A stretch of 64,000 nt of DNA from Citrobacter youngae ATCC 29220 (GCF_000155975.1 NZ_GG730299.1:305-64304), one strand, 5' to 3'. Numbered from the stretch's first letter, positions 36,567 to 49,170 are shown. A program made the numbers and translations. The notes: generated by a model not told the origin, from the letters alone.

Positions 36567-36680
36567 TGTCGGGAAATCCCGACATGGGTGGGGTCAGGTT
36601 GTCGCCAAAAAGAGACATTTAACTAATTGATTTTAAATGCAGTTGTTTTTAAGTGCTACAGGTGTTGCTGATTGGCGACA
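36567..36680 (+). promoter_or_regulatory. three GlrR binding sites upstream of glmY
   Basis: Three TGTC-N10-GACA motifs are present: 36567-36584, 36600-36617 and 36663-36680 (the last with TGTT in its left half). This is the known consensus of the response regulator GlrR, which has three sites upstream of glmY in E. coli. glrR itself lies downstream in this window. Confidence 0.88.
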
Positions 36681-36768
36681 GGCGGCGCAAAAAACAGCCA
36701 AAACCATTTTCCCTGTGAATAATCATATTTCCTATATCTATCATTGTGTTAACAAAGTGTTTTGAATA

Positions 36769-36785
36769 TTGGCACAGATGCTGCA
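36769..36785 (+). promoter_or_regulatory. sigma-54 promoter of glmY
   Basis: TTGGCACAGATGCTGCA matches the -24/-12 consensus TGGCAC-N5-TTGC: the GG at 36771-36772 and GC at 36783-36784 are correctly spaced. The predicted start falls at the conserved glmY 5' end. CATAAT at 36784-36789 could be the -10 of the overlapping sigma-70 promoter known in E. coli. Confidence 0.9.
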
Positions 36786-36796
36786 TAATATTAACC

Positions 36797-36981
36797 AGTG
36801 GCTCATTCACCTTCTTATGTCAGCCCCTTCGGGAAGCGCTACATAAACTTCGAATGACGCACAACAAGGTGCCTGCCGTCCAACATCTGATATCAGCGTA
36901 GCTCATATCAACCTCCGGGCGAAACGTCGAGTTAGGCACCGCCTTATTCCATAACAAAGCCGGGTTAATCCCGGCTTTGTT
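36797..36981 (+). ncRNA. glmY: small RNA GlmY
   Basis: Regulatory sRNA of about 185 nucleotides that sequesters the adaptor RapZ and so protects GlmZ, raising GlmS when glucosamine 6-phosphate is low. The sequence starts agtggctcattcacc, matches the conserved core (gccccttcgggaagcgctac, then ggtgcctgccgtccaacatc), and ends in the terminator aacaaagccggg...cccggctttgtt. It lies between purL and glrK as in E. coli. This explains most of the 690-base gap after purL. Confidence 0.95.
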
Positions 36982-37039
36982 GTATCTGGCGTTTCCCTCA
37001 GTTAGCATCAGGCTATTCCTGTCCATTGAGAGTAACGCC

Positions 37040-38470
37040 TTGAAGCGCTGGTCAGTTTTCCCCCGATCTTTACGTCAATTGGTTATGCTGGCATTTTTGC
37101 TGATTCTGCTGCCGTTGTTAGTTCTGGCCTGGCAGGCATGGCAAAGTCTGAATGCCCTGAGCGCGCAGGCGGCGCTGACGAACCGCACCACGCTGATTGA
37201 CGCCAGACGCAGTGAGGCGATGACCAACGCCGCGCTGGAGATGGAGCGTAGCTACCGGCAATACTGTGTGCTGGATGACCCAACGTTGGCAAAGGTCTAC
37301 CAGAGTCAGCGTAAACGCTATAGCGACATGCTGGATGCGCATGCGGGCGTGCTGCCGGATACCAAGCTCTATCAGGCATTACGCCAGGATCTCAACGATC
37401 TCGCGCAGCTACAGTGTAATAACAGCGGTCCCGATAGCGTAGCGGCAGCGCGGCTGGAAGCGTTCGCCAATGCCAATACCGAGATGGTACAAGCGACGCG
37501 CATCGTGGTCTTTTCTCGTGGTCAGCAGCTACAGCAGGAAATTGCCGAACGCGGGCAGTTTTTTGGCTGGCAGGCGCTGGTGCTGTTTCTCGTCAGCCTG
37601 GCGATGGTACTGCTGTTTACCCGCATGATTATCGGTCCGGTGAAGGGAATAGAAAGGATGATCAATCGACTGGGGGAAGGACGCTCGCTGGGCGACAGCG
37701 TATTATTTACCGGGCCGCGCGAGCTGAGATCCGTGGGGCAGCGCATTATCTGGCTGAGCGAACGTCTTTCCTGGCTTGAGTCGCAACGGCATCAGTTTTT
37801 ACGCCATCTGTCCCATGAGCTGAAAACGCCGCTGGCGAGCATGCGCGAAGGGACGGAATTGCTGGCCGATCGGGTCGTTGGACCGTTAACGCCGGAACAA
37901 AAAGAGGTGGTCGGTATTCTGGATGACAGCAGCCGCAATTTGCAAAAGCTGATCGAGCAGCTTCTTGATTACAACCGCAAGCTGGCGGATGACGACGTTG
38001 AGCTTGAGAGCGTGGAAATCGCGCCGCTGGTGGAAAGCGTTGTTTCTGCTCATAGCCTGCCCGCTCGCGGCAAAATGATACATACTGATGTAGCGCTTGA
38101 GGCGAACCGCTGCCTGGCAGAACCCATGCTGTTGATGAGCGTGCTGGACAATCTTTATTCCAATGCGGTGCACTATGGCGCTGAATCCGGTAACATTTGG
38201 ATCCGCAGCAGTTTGCATGGCTCAACGGTATACATTGATGTAATAAATACCGGCACACCGATTCCAGAAGCAGAACAGACCATGATCTTCGAGCCTTTTT
38301 TCCAGGGTAGCCATCAGCGAAAAGGGGCGGTAAAAGGAAGCGGGTTGGGGCTAAGCATTGCCAGAGATTGCATTCGCCGTATGCGGGGCAAACTGTATCT
38401 GGTTGATGACCATGCGCAAAACGTATGTTTTCGCATAGAACTGCCGCTATCTGCTGCAAAAAATCACTAA
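37040..38470 (+). CDS. glrK: sensor histidine kinase GlrK (QseE)
   Basis: Inner-membrane kinase of the GlrK/GlrR system controlling glmY. The 476-residue product has a membrane helix at about residues 15-33, a periplasmic sensing region with conserved Cys residues, a second helix near 175-195, and HAMP. The H-box is FLRHLSHELKTPLASMREG and the ATPase has SGLGLSIARDCI. It starts with TTG at 37040, preceded by GAGAG, giving the E. coli start KRWSVFPRSLRQLV. Longer in-frame readings run into the glmY terminator region and are rejected. Confidence 0.93.
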   Translation: MKRWSVFPRSLRQLVMLAFLLILLPLLVLAWQAWQSLNALSAQAALTNRTTLIDARRSEAMTNAALEMERSYRQYCVLDDPTLAKVYQSQRKRYSDMLDAHAGVLPDTKLYQALRQDLNDLAQLQCNNSGPDSVAAARLEAFANANTEMVQATRIVVFSRGQQLQQEIAERGQFFGWQALVLFLVSLAMVLLFTRMIIGPVKGIERMINRLGEGRSLGDSVLFTGPRELRSVGQRIIWLSERLSWLESQRHQFLRHLSHELKTPLASMREGTELLADRVVGPLTPEQKEVVGILDDSSRNLQKLIEQLLDYNRKLADDDVELESVEIAPLVESVVSAHSLPARGKMIHTDVALEANRCLAEPMLLMSVLDNLYSNAVHYGAESGNIWIRSSLHGSTVYIDVINTGTPIPEAEQTMIFEPFFQGSHQRKGAVKGSGLGLSIARDCIRRMRGKLYLVDDHAQNVCFRIELPLSAAKNH

Positions 38471-38492
38471 AATAAACCTAAGTCTGGTGAGT

Positions 38493-39236
38493 ATGCCACA
38501 CGTTGTTGTCCGAATGTTTAAACGACATTTTTTCCGTCGAATCCTGCTTGCGAGCCTGCCGTGTCTGGCGCTGGTCGGCTGCGTCCCGAATGCGGTGAAT
38601 CCTATGACCGGCGATCCCTCGCAGGAGAAAATCCCGTCTAACCAACTGGCGGATTATCTTGCCACCGAGTGTACGGATATCTGGTCGCTGTCGGGTCAGC
38701 CCACAGAGAGTAACCCACTCTACTGGCTGCGGGTGATGGATTGCGCCGATCGTCTGATGCCGGCGCAGGCGCGTAGTGAAGCCAGTATCCTGATGACGGA
38801 TACCTGGCAGGGGGCTTTCAGGCGCGGGATCTTGCTTGATAACGCCAACATTACGTCGCCTGAAAGGCGGGAGGTTGTTACGCGCCTCGATGCGTTAAGT
38901 CCGCAAATTCCGCCGCAGGTCAGACCGCTTTATCAGGTCTGGCTCAGCAGTCAAACGCTACACCTGCAGCTGGATGAAGAGCGCTTGCGCTACAGTAAAC
39001 TGCAGCAAACATCGGACAGCGATCTTGATACGCTGCGCCAACAGCAGCAGCATTTACAGTCCCAGCTCGATCTTACGACCCGCAAGCTGGAGAATCTGAC
39101 CGATATAGAACGCCAGCTTTCCACGCGCAAACCTGCCGGTAGCTACAATCCTGATGCGCCGCATGGGAATGATAAACTCACCACGCCTGATAACGAGGAT
39201 GGCGCTACGCCATCTGCCGATGAGGTCACGCCATGA
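38493..39236 (+). CDS. qseG: outer-membrane lipoprotein QseG (YfhG)
   Basis: Lipoprotein that activates the GlrK (QseE) kinase; in enterohaemorrhagic E. coli it affects virulence. The signal ends with lipobox LVGC (Cys30 from this start). The mature part has conserved segments DYLATECTDIW and YWLRVMDCADRLMPAQARS, and a coiled-coil stretch (about 165-215; QTSDSDLDTLRQQQQHLQSQ). The start is uncertain: GTG 38487, ATG 38493 and ATG 38514 are all in frame. ATG 38493 best matches the E. coli start. It overlaps glrR by four bases. Confidence 0.88.
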   Translation: MPHVVVRMFKRHFFRRILLASLPCLALVGCVPNAVNPMTGDPSQEKIPSNQLADYLATECTDIWSLSGQPTESNPLYWLRVMDCADRLMPAQARSEASILMTDTWQGAFRRGILLDNANITSPERREVVTRLDALSPQIPPQVRPLYQVWLSSQTLHLQLDEERLRYSKLQQTSDSDLDTLRQQQQHLQSQLDLTTRKLENLTDIERQLSTRKPAGSYNPDAPHGNDKLTTPDNEDGATPSADEVTP

Positions 39237-40570
39237 TAAGCCGTAAGCCTGCGCATCTGCTATTGGTGGATGACGATCCGGGTCTGCTGAAATTGCTGGG
39301 TATGCGACTGACCAGCGAGGGCTATAGCGTCGTAACCGCAGAAAGCGGGCAGGAAGGTCTGCGGGTGCTTAATCGCGAAAAGGTGGATCTGGTTATCAGC
39401 GACCTGCGCATGGATGAAATGGACGGCATGCAGCTGTTTACTGAAATCCAGAAAGTGCAGCCTGGAATGCCGGTCATCATTCTCACGGCTCACGGTTCCA
39501 TCCCGGACGCCGTGGCCGCGACGCAGCAAGGGGTGTTCAGCTTTCTCACCAAACCGGTCGATAAAGACGCGCTCTACCAGGCCATTGACGGCGCGCTGGA
39601 GCAATCCGCGCCTGCCACTGATGACCGCTGGCGTGAGTCAATCGTCACCCGCAGCCCACTGATGCTACGCCTGTTGGAACAGGCGCGGATGGTGGCGCAA
39701 TCGGATGTCAGCGTGCTGATTAATGGTCAAAGCGGAACCGGAAAAGAGGTTTTCGCTCAGGCTATTCATAACGCCAGCCCGCGCAGCCACAAGCCATTCA
39801 TTGCCATTAACTGCGGCGCGTTACCGGAACAACTGCTGGAGTCCGAACTGTTTGGTCATGCTCGCGGTGCTTTTACCGGCGCGGTGAGCAATCGCGAAGG
39901 TCTGTTTCAGGCGGCGGAAGGCGGGACGCTATTTCTTGATGAGATTGGCGATATGCCCGCGCCGTTACAGGTTAAATTGCTGCGCGTGTTGCAGGAGCGA
40001 AAGGTCAGGCCGCTGGGCAGTAACCGCGATATCGACATTGATGTGCGGATCGTCTCCGCGACCCACCGCGATTTACCCAAAGCGATGGCGCGGGGCGAAT
40101 TTCGCGAGGATTTGTACTATCGCCTCAACGTGGTTAGCCTGAAGATCCCGGCGCTGGCCGAGCGTACGGAAGATATTCCGCTGCTGGCAAACCACCTGCT
40201 GCGACAGTCTGCTGAACGGCACAAACCCTTCGTGCGCGCCTTCTCGACCGATGCCATGAAGCGTTTAATGACCGCCAGCTGGCCGGGCAACGTGCGTCAG
40301 TTGGTCAACGTAATTGAGCAGTGCGTGGCGCTAACCTCTTCGCCGGTGATCAGCGATGCGCTGGTGGAGCAGGCCCTGGAAGGGGAAAACACCGCGCTGC
40401 CCACCTTTGTGGAAGCGCGTAACCAGTTTGAGCTCAACTACCTGCGTAAGCTGCTGCAAATCACAAAAGGTAATGTGACCCACGCGGCGCGCATGGCGGG
40501 GCGCAACCGTACCGAGTTTTACAAGTTGCTTTCTCGCCATGAGCTGGATGCAAACGATTTTAAAGAGTAG
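39233..40570 (+). CDS. glrR: sigma-54-dependent response regulator GlrR (QseF)
   Basis: NtrC-type activator of glmY and rpoE in E. coli. The 445-residue product has a receiver domain (phospho-acceptor Asp57 in LVISDLRMDEM, partner Lys in LTKPVD), an AAA+ domain (GQSGTGKE Walker A; sigma-54-contacting GAFTGA; LFLDEIGDMP Walker B), and a C-terminal Fis-type helix-turn-helix (NVTHAARMAGRNRTEFYKLL). ATGA overlap with qseG shows a glrK-qseG-glrR operon. Both of its known targets, glmY and rpoE, are in this window. Confidence 0.96.
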   Translation: MISRKPAHLLLVDDDPGLLKLLGMRLTSEGYSVVTAESGQEGLRVLNREKVDLVISDLRMDEMDGMQLFTEIQKVQPGMPVIILTAHGSIPDAVAATQQGVFSFLTKPVDKDALYQAIDGALEQSAPATDDRWRESIVTRSPLMLRLLEQARMVAQSDVSVLINGQSGTGKEVFAQAIHNASPRSHKPFIAINCGALPEQLLESELFGHARGAFTGAVSNREGLFQAAEGGTLFLDEIGDMPAPLQVKLLRVLQERKVRPLGSNRDIDIDVRIVSATHRDLPKAMARGEFREDLYYRLNVVSLKIPALAERTEDIPLLANHLLRQSAERHKPFVRAFSTDAMKRLMTASWPGNVRQLVNVIEQCVALTSSPVISDALVEQALEGENTALPTFVEARNQFELNYLRKLLQITKGNVTHAARMAGRNRTEFYKLLSRHELDANDFKE

Positions 40571-40578
40571 CACCGTAA

Positions 40579-40977
<399 letters not shown>

Positions 40978-40992
40978 GCCGCGCCGTTAATT

Positions 40993-41068
40993 TGTAGGCC
41001 TGATAAGCGTAGCGCATCAGGCAGAGTGATTGCCGGATGGCGGCGTAAACGCCTTATCCGGCCTACTC
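40993..41068. repeat. REP pair between glnB and hmp
   Basis: taggcctgataagcgtagcg and gccggatggcggcgtaaacg units in opposite orientation occupy the gap between convergent glnB and hmp. Confidence 0.88.
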
Positions 41069-41078
41069 GCGTAATACA

Positions 41079-42269
41079 TTACAGGACCTTGTGCGGACCG
41101 AAGCATTCGTAATGAATGTTCTCGTTTTTCACACCCAAACCGACCAGCTGCTTCGCGGCAAACTGCATAAAGCCGACCGGGCCGCACAGATAAAACTGCA
41201 TCGCCGGATCGCTGATGGCACCTTCCAGTGTGTGCAGATCCATCAGACCAACGCTATCAAACGCACCTTTCGCGCGATCGGCTTCGGTTGGCTCACGATA
41301 CCAGGTGTGCGCGCTAAAGCGTGGCAGCAATTTTCCCAGTTCGTTCACTTCATCGGCGAAAGCATGTACATCGCCGTTTTCCGCCGCGTGGAACCAGTTG
41401 ACCTGCGCGGTATGATGAGCCTTCGCCAGCGTATCCAGCATCGCCAGCATTGGCGTCTGACCGACACCTGCGGAAATCAGCGAAACCGGCGTATCGGTCG
41501 CGACGTCCATAAAGAAATCGCCTGCAGGCGCGGCCAGGTGAACCACATCGCCGACATTGGCGTGGTTATGCAGCCAGGTTGAAACCTGACCACCGTCCTC
41601 GCGCTTAACGGCAATACGGTAGCCTTTGCCGTCTGGCTTCCGGGTCAGCGAATACTGACGAATTTCCTGATGCGGGAAACTTTCCGGCTTCAGCCAGACG
41701 CCCAGGTATTGACCCGGATGGTATTCCGCCACAGCGCCGCCGTCGACAGGTTCAAACTCAAAGCTGGTGATCGCGCGGCTTTGCGGCGTTTTCGCCACGA
41801 TACGGAAAGGACGCGTGCCTTCCCAGCCGCCGGTTTTACTGGCGTTGTCCTGGTAGATTTGCGCCTCGCGGTTAATAAACACGCCCGCCAACACGCCGTA
41901 CGCTTTGCCCCACGCGTCCAGCACTTCCTGGCCCGGGCTGAACATTTCGTCCAGCGTCGCCAGCAGGTGGCTACCTACGATGTTGTACTGCTCGGGTTTG
42001 ATCTGGAAGCTGGTATGCTTCTGCGCGATTTTCTCAACTGCCGGCAGCAGCGCAGGCAGGTTTTCGATATTGCTGGCATACGCGGCAATGGCGTTAAACA
42101 GCGCCTCACGCTGATCGCCATTACGCTGGTTACTCATGTTGAAAATTTCTTTCAGCTCTGGGTTATGCGTAAACATGCGATCGTAGAAATGGGCGGTCAG
42201 CTTCGGGCCTGTTTCAACCAGCAGGGGAATGGTGGCTTTCACTGTAGCGATGGTTTGTGCGTCAAGCAT
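41079..42269 (-). CDS. hmp: nitric oxide dioxygenase (flavohaemoprotein) Hmp
   Basis: Detoxifies nitric oxide to nitrate with NADPH and O2. The 396-residue product has a globin domain (residues 1 to about 138, [17 protein letters not shown]), a ferredoxin-reductase FAD domain (RQYSLT, about residue 206) and an NAD(P) domain ([22 protein letters not shown]). Length equals the E. coli protein. It is divergent from glyA, with an NsrR operator just upstream. Confidence 0.97.
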   Translation of the reverse strand: MLDAQTIATVKATIPLLVETGPKLTAHFYDRMFTHNPELKEIFNMSNQRNGDQREALFNAIAAYASNIENLPALLPAVEKIAQKHTSFQIKPEQYNIVGSHLLATLDEMFSPGQEVLDAWGKAYGVLAGVFINREAQIYQDNASKTGGWEGTRPFRIVAKTPQSRAITSFEFEPVDGGAVAEYHPGQYLGVWLKPESFPHQEIRQYSLTRKPDGKGYRIAVKREDGGQVSTWLHNHANVGDVVHLAAPAGDFFMDVATDTPVSLISAGVGQTPMLAMLDTLAKAHHTAQVNWFHAAENGDVHAFADEVNELGKLLPRFSAHTWYREPTEADRAKGAFDSVGLMDLHTLEGAISDPAMQFYLCGPVGFMQFAAKQLVGLGVKNENIHYECFGPHKVL

Positions 42270-42297
42270 ACGGTCTTCCTTTATCTGAAACTTTAAT

Positions 42298-42318
42298 GAT
42301 GTATGTCAAATACATCTT
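42298..42318 (-). promoter_or_regulatory. NsrR operator of hmp
   Basis: On the minus strand AAGATGTATTTGACATACAT (the palindrome has one further base) closely matches the NsrR consensus of two AAGATGYATTT half-sites. It ends 29 bases before the hmp start. It implies repression relieved by nitric oxide, as in E. coli and Salmonella. Confidence 0.88.
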
Positions 42319-42462
42319 ATAAAAAATACCCCTGCACTGTAAATGGTTCTTTGTAACTTTGCGTTGTAAAGGTTACATCGTGAAAAATCTGCATCACAAA
42401 CCTGAAAAGAAATCCGTTGAAATTCAGCAGACCTTTGTTCTCCAAAGCCTTGCGTGACGTGA

Positions 42463-42478
42463 AGGTAATCGTTTGCGT
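42463..42478 (+). promoter_or_regulatory. PurR box of glyA
   Basis: AGGTAATCGTTTGCGT matches the PurR operator sequence I recall for E. coli glyA. It lies upstream of a TATACT -10 candidate at 42520-42525. MetR sites known in E. coli glyA could not be assigned with confidence. Confidence 0.85.
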
Positions 42479-42595
42479 AAAATCCTTTGTCAAGACCTGT
42501 TATCGAAGAATGATTCGGTTATACTGTGGGCCGAAGTCCAACGGGACTGCCTTTTTAGGCCGAAATTCTATTGTTAGCTGAGTCAGGAGATGCGG

Positions 42596-43849
42596 ATGTT
42601 AAAGCGTGAAATGAACATTGCCGATTATGATGCCGAACTGTGGCAGGCTATGGAGCAGGAAAAAGTACGTCAGGAAGAGCACATCGAACTGATCGCCTCC
42701 GAAAACTACACCAGCCCGCGTGTTATGCAGGCGCAGGGTTCTCAGCTGACCAACAAATATGCTGAAGGTTATCCGGGCAAGCGTTACTACGGCGGTTGCG
42801 AGTACGTTGATATCGTTGAGCAACTGGCTATCGATCGTGCAAAAGAGCTGTTTGGCGCTGACTACGCTAACGTACAGCCGCACTCTGGTTCTCAGGCTAA
42901 CTTCGCCGTCTACACCGCGCTGCTGCAGCCGGGCGATACCGTTCTCGGTATGAACCTGGCGCAGGGCGGCCACCTGACTCACGGCTCCCCGGTTAACTTC
43001 TCCGGCAAACTGTACAACATCATCCCTTACGGTATCGATGAGTCCGGTAAAATCGACTACGAAGATATGGCTAAGCAGGCCAAAGAGCACAAGCCGAAAA
43101 TGATCATCGGTGGCTTCTCTGCCTACTCCGGCGTGGTTGACTGGGCAAAAATGCGCGAAATCGCCGACAGCATTGGCGCATATCTGTTCGTTGATATGGC
43201 GCACGTTGCCGGTCTGATTGCCGCTGGCGTTTATCCGAACCCGGTTCCGCATGCTCACGTTGTCACCACCACCACCCACAAAACGCTGGCGGGTCCGCGC
43301 GGCGGCCTGATCCTGGCGAAAGGCGGTGACGAAGAGCTGTACAAAAAACTGAACTCCGCCGTGTTCCCAAGCGCGCAGGGCGGCCCGCTGATGCACGTGA
43401 TCGCGGCAAAAGCCGTGGCGCTGAAAGAAGCGATGGAGCCAGAGTTCAAGGTTTACCAGCAGCAGGTTGCGAAGAACGCCAAAGCGATGGTGGAAGTGTT
43501 CCTGAACCGTGGCTACAAAGTGGTTTCCGGCGGGACTGAAAACCACCTGTTCCTGCTGGATCTGGTTGATAAAAACCTGACCGGTAAAGAAGCTGACGCC
43601 GCCCTGGGCCGCGCCAACATCACCGTGAACAAAAACAGCGTGCCGAACGATCCGAAGAGTCCGTTCGTCACTTCCGGTATCCGTATCGGTTCTCCGGCAG
43701 TGACTCGCCGCGGCTTTAAAGAAGCGGAAGTGAAAGAGCTGGCGGGCTGGATGTGTGATGTTCTGGACAACATCAATGATGAAGCGGTGATTGAGCGCAT
43801 CAAAGGTAAAGTTCTGGATATCTGCGCACGCTTCCCGGTTTACGCGTAA
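42596..43849 (+). CDS. glyA: serine hydroxymethyltransferase GlyA
   Basis: PLP enzyme interconverting serine and glycine with tetrahydrofolate, the main source of one-carbon units. The 417-residue product has the PLP-lysine motif [16 protein letters not shown], the substrate region [20 protein letters not shown], and [17 protein letters not shown]. The ATG at 42596 has AGGAG upstream and gives [12 protein letters not shown] as in E. coli; the ATG six bases earlier overlaps that Shine-Dalgarno sequence. PurR control is indicated upstream. Confidence 0.97.
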   Translation: MLKREMNIADYDAELWQAMEQEKVRQEEHIELIASENYTSPRVMQAQGSQLTNKYAEGYPGKRYYGGCEYVDIVEQLAIDRAKELFGADYANVQPHSGSQANFAVYTALLQPGDTVLGMNLAQGGHLTHGSPVNFSGKLYNIIPYGIDESGKIDYEDMAKQAKEHKPKMIIGGFSAYSGVVDWAKMREIADSIGAYLFVDMAHVAGLIAAGVYPNPVPHAHVVTTTTHKTLAGPRGGLILAKGGDEELYKKLNSAVFPSAQGGPLMHVIAAKAVALKEAMEPEFKVYQQQVAKNAKAMVEVFLNRGYKVVSGGTENHLFLLDLVDKNLTGKEADAALGRANITVNKNSVPNDPKSPFVTSGIRIGSPAVTRRGFKEAEVKELAGWMCDVLDNINDEAVIERIKGKVLDICARFPVYA

Positions 43850-43859
43850 TTCATATGAA

Positions 43860-43941
43860 TTGTCGGATAGCGGTGTGAACACCTTTTCCGGCCTACAGGT
43901 TACTTACATGCAGGCCGGATAAACGCAGCGCCATCCGGCAG
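43860..43941. repeat. REP pair between glyA and hcaD
   Basis: A degenerate unit (gtcggatagcggtgtgaaca) and an inverted unit (caggccggataaacgcagcg) fill the gap between the convergent glyA and hcaD genes. Confidence 0.82.
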
Positions 43942-45144
43942 TTATAGTGACTTCAGCAGAATGGTTTCATCGACTAAAGCCGCCACTGGCGGCTTTTTCT
44001 TTGCCTGGATCCATTTTCTCAATAAACGTATTTCCCGGCCCTGATTCAAGGTTACTGCGCCGACTATCACGCCATCCTGCAGGTTAAACCATATTGCTTT
44101 CTGCGCATCTGAATCGCCGCGTACGAGCCAGTTATCTCCCTGCGTTTCGCCAATAAACTGCAAATTATCATGGTACTGATCGGTCCAGAACCAGCCCGGC
44201 GTCTTCTGGGGCAGCGGCAGGTTGAGCATTGCGGCGGCGGCAATCTGCGCCTGGCTATTGGCATTTTCCCAGCTTTCTACCCGCGCTAACGCACCATCGG
44301 GTTGGCGCGTTATCGCCACGTCACCGGCCGCGAAAATCGCGGGGTCGGAGGTGGTGCAGGCGGTATCAACGATAATACCGTTAGCCGTCTCCAGCCCTGC
44401 TTTGCGAGCCAGTTCGTCGTTGGCGACAATACCGATGCCGTAGACCACCGCGTCGGCGGTCAGCGTTTCGCCGTTTTGCAGGGTAAGCGTGAGAAATTCT
44501 CCCGCTTCGGCGTGCTCAATGGCGCTGTTGAGCAGCATCCGTACGCCTGCCAGCCGGTGGCGGGCTAGCAAATAGTCGCGCACCGGAGCCGGGGCGTTGC
44601 GGCCCATCACCGTCGACGCCAGTTCTACAACGGTTACCCGGCACCCGCGTTGGGTCGCACTGGCCGCCAGCTCAAGGCCAATCGTCCCCGCGCCGACAAT
44701 TACCACCGATTTCCCCGGCTGCAACGCGCCGCGCAGACGTTCGGCATCTCCGGTGTGACGCAGGGTAAAACAGCGATCGCCCAGCGCATCGAGCAACGGT
44801 AACGGTCGGGCCGCGGCGCCCGTTGCCAGCAGCAGTTGCGTCCAGCGATAGGTTTGCCCATCGGCGAGCGTGAGCGTACGCGAGGCGCGGTCAATCTCGC
44901 GTAGCGTGACGCCCAGATGCAGCTGCACGTTATGTTCCTGCCACCAACCGGCGGGCAGTATCGGCTGAAGCTGCGGGTTATCGTCCAGCAGCATGGCTTT
45001 GGAGAGCGGTGGGCGCTCGTAGGGCAGATGCGTCTCGTTGGAAAAGAGGTGCAACGGCCCGTTAAATCCCTGCTGGCGGAGCGCGGCAGCGGCCATCGCC
45101 CCTGCTTGTCCGCCGCCAATGATGGCAATAATCTGTTCGTTCAT
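43942..45144 (-). CDS. hcaD: 3-phenylpropionate/cinnamate dioxygenase ferredoxin reductase HcaD
   Basis: FAD-dependent NADH:ferredoxin reductase feeding electrons to HcaC. The 400-residue product has the N-terminal FAD motif [18 protein letters not shown], a central NAD motif [17 protein letters not shown] and the FAD-binding [19 protein letters not shown]. It is last in hcaE-hcaF-hcaC-hcaB-hcaD, nine bases after hcaB. Confidence 0.96.
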   Translation of the reverse strand: MNEQIIAIIGGGQAGAMAAAALRQQGFNGPLHLFSNETHLPYERPPLSKAMLLDDNPQLQPILPAGWWQEHNVQLHLGVTLREIDRASRTLTLADGQTYRWTQLLLATGAAARPLPLLDALGDRCFTLRHTGDAERLRGALQPGKSVVIVGAGTIGLELAASATQRGCRVTVVELASTVMGRNAPAPVRDYLLARHRLAGVRMLLNSAIEHAEAGEFLTLTLQNGETLTADAVVYGIGIVANDELARKAGLETANGIIVDTACTTSDPAIFAAGDVAITRQPDGALARVESWENANSQAQIAAAAMLNLPLPQKTPGWFWTDQYHDNLQFIGETQGDNWLVRGDSDAQKAIWFNLQDGVIVGAVTLNQGREIRLLRKWIQAKKKPPVAALVDETILLKSL

Positions 45145-45153
45145 GATTGCTCC

Positions 45154-45966
45154 TTACAGATCCAGACCGGCCGTGACGTGACGGACCCCGCGGATCCCCA
45201 GACCGGCGTCGGCATTGATCATCACGCCGCTCAATGTGCGGTTGTTGCGCCTGGATGCGAGCATCACATACGGGCCGGTAAAATCCGCTGGCTCAGGAAA
45301 AAACTGCAACGGCAGAATGGCGGCGATTTTCTCCGGCGTCAGCGACTGCATAATCGACGTATCGTTCTGACCGAGAGCCTGCGGGCCGCGCAGGTCGGTG
45401 GCCATCCCACACGGGCCGACGCCGTTAACCCGTACCTTCGGCGCTAACTCATAAGCTAGCTGGCGAATCAGCCCGGTGGCCGCGTGCTTGCTGGCGGTAT
45501 ACAGCGGCCCGCCGCCGCCGGGATACCACGCGGCGTTGGACAGGGTAAAGATAATGCTGCCTTCGCTGGCAATCAGCGCCTGGGCGCAGGCTTTGGCGCC
45601 CAACAGATAGCCCAGCACGTTAACGTTGAACAGCTCATGGAAGCCGCTTTCCAGCGCCTCGGCGGACGTATTGACCAGCGAGGCGTTGTGATCCCAAATC
45701 CCGGCGTTACCAATAAAACAGTCCAGCTTGCCGAAGGTGGTGAGGATCCGATCCACCGCGCGCTGGTAGTCGGCGTAGCAGGTGACGTTGCCTTCTATCG
45801 CCAGAATATGTTCGCCAAAACGCTGACGCAGGCTGGCGACTTTGGCTGGCGAAAGTTCCAGCGTAGCGACCAGCGCGCCTTCTTCAATAAAGCGTTCGAC
45901 CAGCGCCAGGCCTAACCCGGAACCGCCGCCGGTAATAAAGACGACATTGTCGCGTAAATCGCTCAT
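45154..45966 (-). CDS. hcaB: 3-phenylpropionate-dihydrodiol dehydrogenase HcaB
   Basis: Short-chain dehydrogenase oxidising the cis-dihydrodiol to the catechol. The 270-residue product has [17 protein letters not shown] (NAD binding), the NAGIWDHN segment and the catalytic [10 protein letters not shown]. The four-base overlap with hcaC indicates coupling. Its product, 3-(2,3-dihydroxyphenyl)propionate, would need mhp-type enzymes not present in this window. Confidence 0.96.
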   Translation of the reverse strand: MSDLRDNVVFITGGGSGLGLALVERFIEEGALVATLELSPAKVASLRQRFGEHILAIEGNVTCYADYQRAVDRILTTFGKLDCFIGNAGIWDHNASLVNTSAEALESGFHELFNVNVLGYLLGAKACAQALIASEGSIIFTLSNAAWYPGGGGPLYTASKHAATGLIRQLAYELAPKVRVNGVGPCGMATDLRGPQALGQNDTSIMQSLTPEKIAAILPLQFFPEPADFTGPYVMLASRRNNRTLSGVMINADAGLGIRGVRHVTAGLDL

Positions 45967-46282
45967 CGGGCCTCCTCTGGAATATCGACAAACACCTCAC
46001 CACCTTCCACATGGACCGTGTAAGTGGCGAGGGGATCGGTGGCGGGCAGGCACAGCGCCTTGCCGGTTTTCAGGCAGAAGCTGGCGGCGTGCAGCGGGCA
46101 CTCCACCGTGGCGTCGTCTTCCAGATAGCCCTCAGACATCGAGGCGTTACCGTGGCTACAGTGATCGTTAATGGCATAAAATTCACCACCGATGTGGAAC
46201 AGGGCGATGACGGGTGAGGTTTCCAGCCGGAGGGCTTCCCCTTCCGGCAGCTCCGCGGCGGAGCAGGCAAATATACGGCTCA

Positions 46283-46283
<1 letters not shown>
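45963..46283 (-). CDS. hcaC: 3-phenylpropionate dioxygenase Rieske ferredoxin HcaC
   Basis: Soluble [2Fe-2S] Rieske ferredoxin (106 residues) carrying electrons from HcaD to the HcaEF oxygenase. Ligand motifs CSHG (about residues 42-45) and CPLHAASF (about 61-68) are present. It overlaps hcaB by four bases and abuts hcaF. Confidence 0.96.
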
Positions 46284-48177
<1,894 letters not shown>

Positions 48178-48294
48178 CTAAGATGTATTGACCTTCATTT
48201 TTTGTGCCCTAAGGATGTTGCTGGTTAGTTATCCATCTGTGAAATAGTAAATTTCTACCAGTTGAGACATTTTTTCGATAACAAGGAGAAGGGC

Positions 48295-49170
48295 ATGGAA
48301 CTGAGGCACTTACGCTATTTTGTGGCGGTGGCGCAGGCGCTGAATTTCACCCGAGCGGCAGAAAAACTGCATACCTCTCAGCCGTCGTTAAGCAGTCAAA
48401 TCCGCGATCTGGAAACCTGCGTGGGCGTTCCGTTACTGGTGCGGGATAAGCGCAAAGTTGCGCTGACGGCGGCGGGGGAGTGCTTTTTACAGGATGCGCA
48501 GGCTATCCTGGAGCAGGCGGAAAACGCCAAAGTTCGCGCCCGTAAAACGGTACAGGAAGATAACCATTTCGCCATCGGTTTTGTCCCTTCCGCAGAGGTC
48601 AATCTGTTGCCGAAGGTGCTGCCTTTGTTTCGTTTAAAACAACCGGATACGCACATTGAGCTGGTGAGCCTGATCACCACCGAGCAGGAGGAGAAAATCC
48701 TGCGCGGAGAGCTGGACGTTGGCTTAATGCGCCACCCGATCTACAGTCCGGAACTGGATTATCTGGAGCTGATTCATGAGCCGCTGGTGGTGGTATTACC
48801 GGTGAATCATCCGCTAGCTAATGAGAAAGCAATATCGGCACAGCAGCTGCACGGCGTGAATTTTGTCAGCACCGATCCCGCTTATTCCGGCGCGTTAGCG
48901 ATGATTGTCAAAAACTGGTTTCAGCAGCAAAAAAGCCAGCCCAATATCGTGCAGGTGGCGACCAATATTCTGGTGACCATGAACCTGGTCGGCATGGGGT
49001 TGGGGGTGACTTTGATACCCGGTTATATGAATAATTTTAATACCGGGCAGGTGGTTTTTCGCCCTATTGTTGGCGATGTCCCGACCATTGCGCTGCTGAT
49101 GGCGTGGAAAAAGGGCGAGCTGAAACCCGCCCTGAGGGATTTTATTACGCTGGCACAGGCTGCTGATTAG
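48295..49170 (+). CDS. hcaR: LysR-family activator HcaR
   Basis: LysR-type activator of hcaEFCBD responding to 3-phenylpropionate and cinnamate. The 291-residue product begins MELRHLRYFVAVAQALNFTR with the helix-turn-helix AAEKLHTSQPSLSSQI. AAGGAG before the ATG at 48295 fixes the start. It is about five residues shorter at the C-terminus than E. coli HcaR as I recall it. The final 26 bases overlap the convergent GH2 gene. The 135-base gap to hcaE should hold the divergent promoters; I could not assign boxes. Confidence 0.94.
   Translation: MELRHLRYFVAVAQALNFTRAAEKLHTSQPSLSSQIRDLETCVGVPLLVRDKRKVALTAAGECFLQDAQAILEQAENAKVRARKTVQEDNHFAIGFVPSAEVNLLPKVLPLFRLKQPDTHIELVSLITTEQEEKILRGELDVGLMRHPIYSPELDYLELIHEPLVVVLPVNHPLANEKAISAQQLHGVNFVSTDPAYSGALAMIVKNWFQQQKSQPNIVQVATNILVTMNLVGMGLGVTLIPGYMNNFNTGQVVFRPIVGDVPTIALLMAWKKGELKPALRDFITLAQAAD

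Noticed and set aside
42599-43882. Open frame of 427 codons antisense to glyA
   Set aside because: It mirrors the strong codon bias of glyA. No family motif is visible and the start lies in the downstream REP region.
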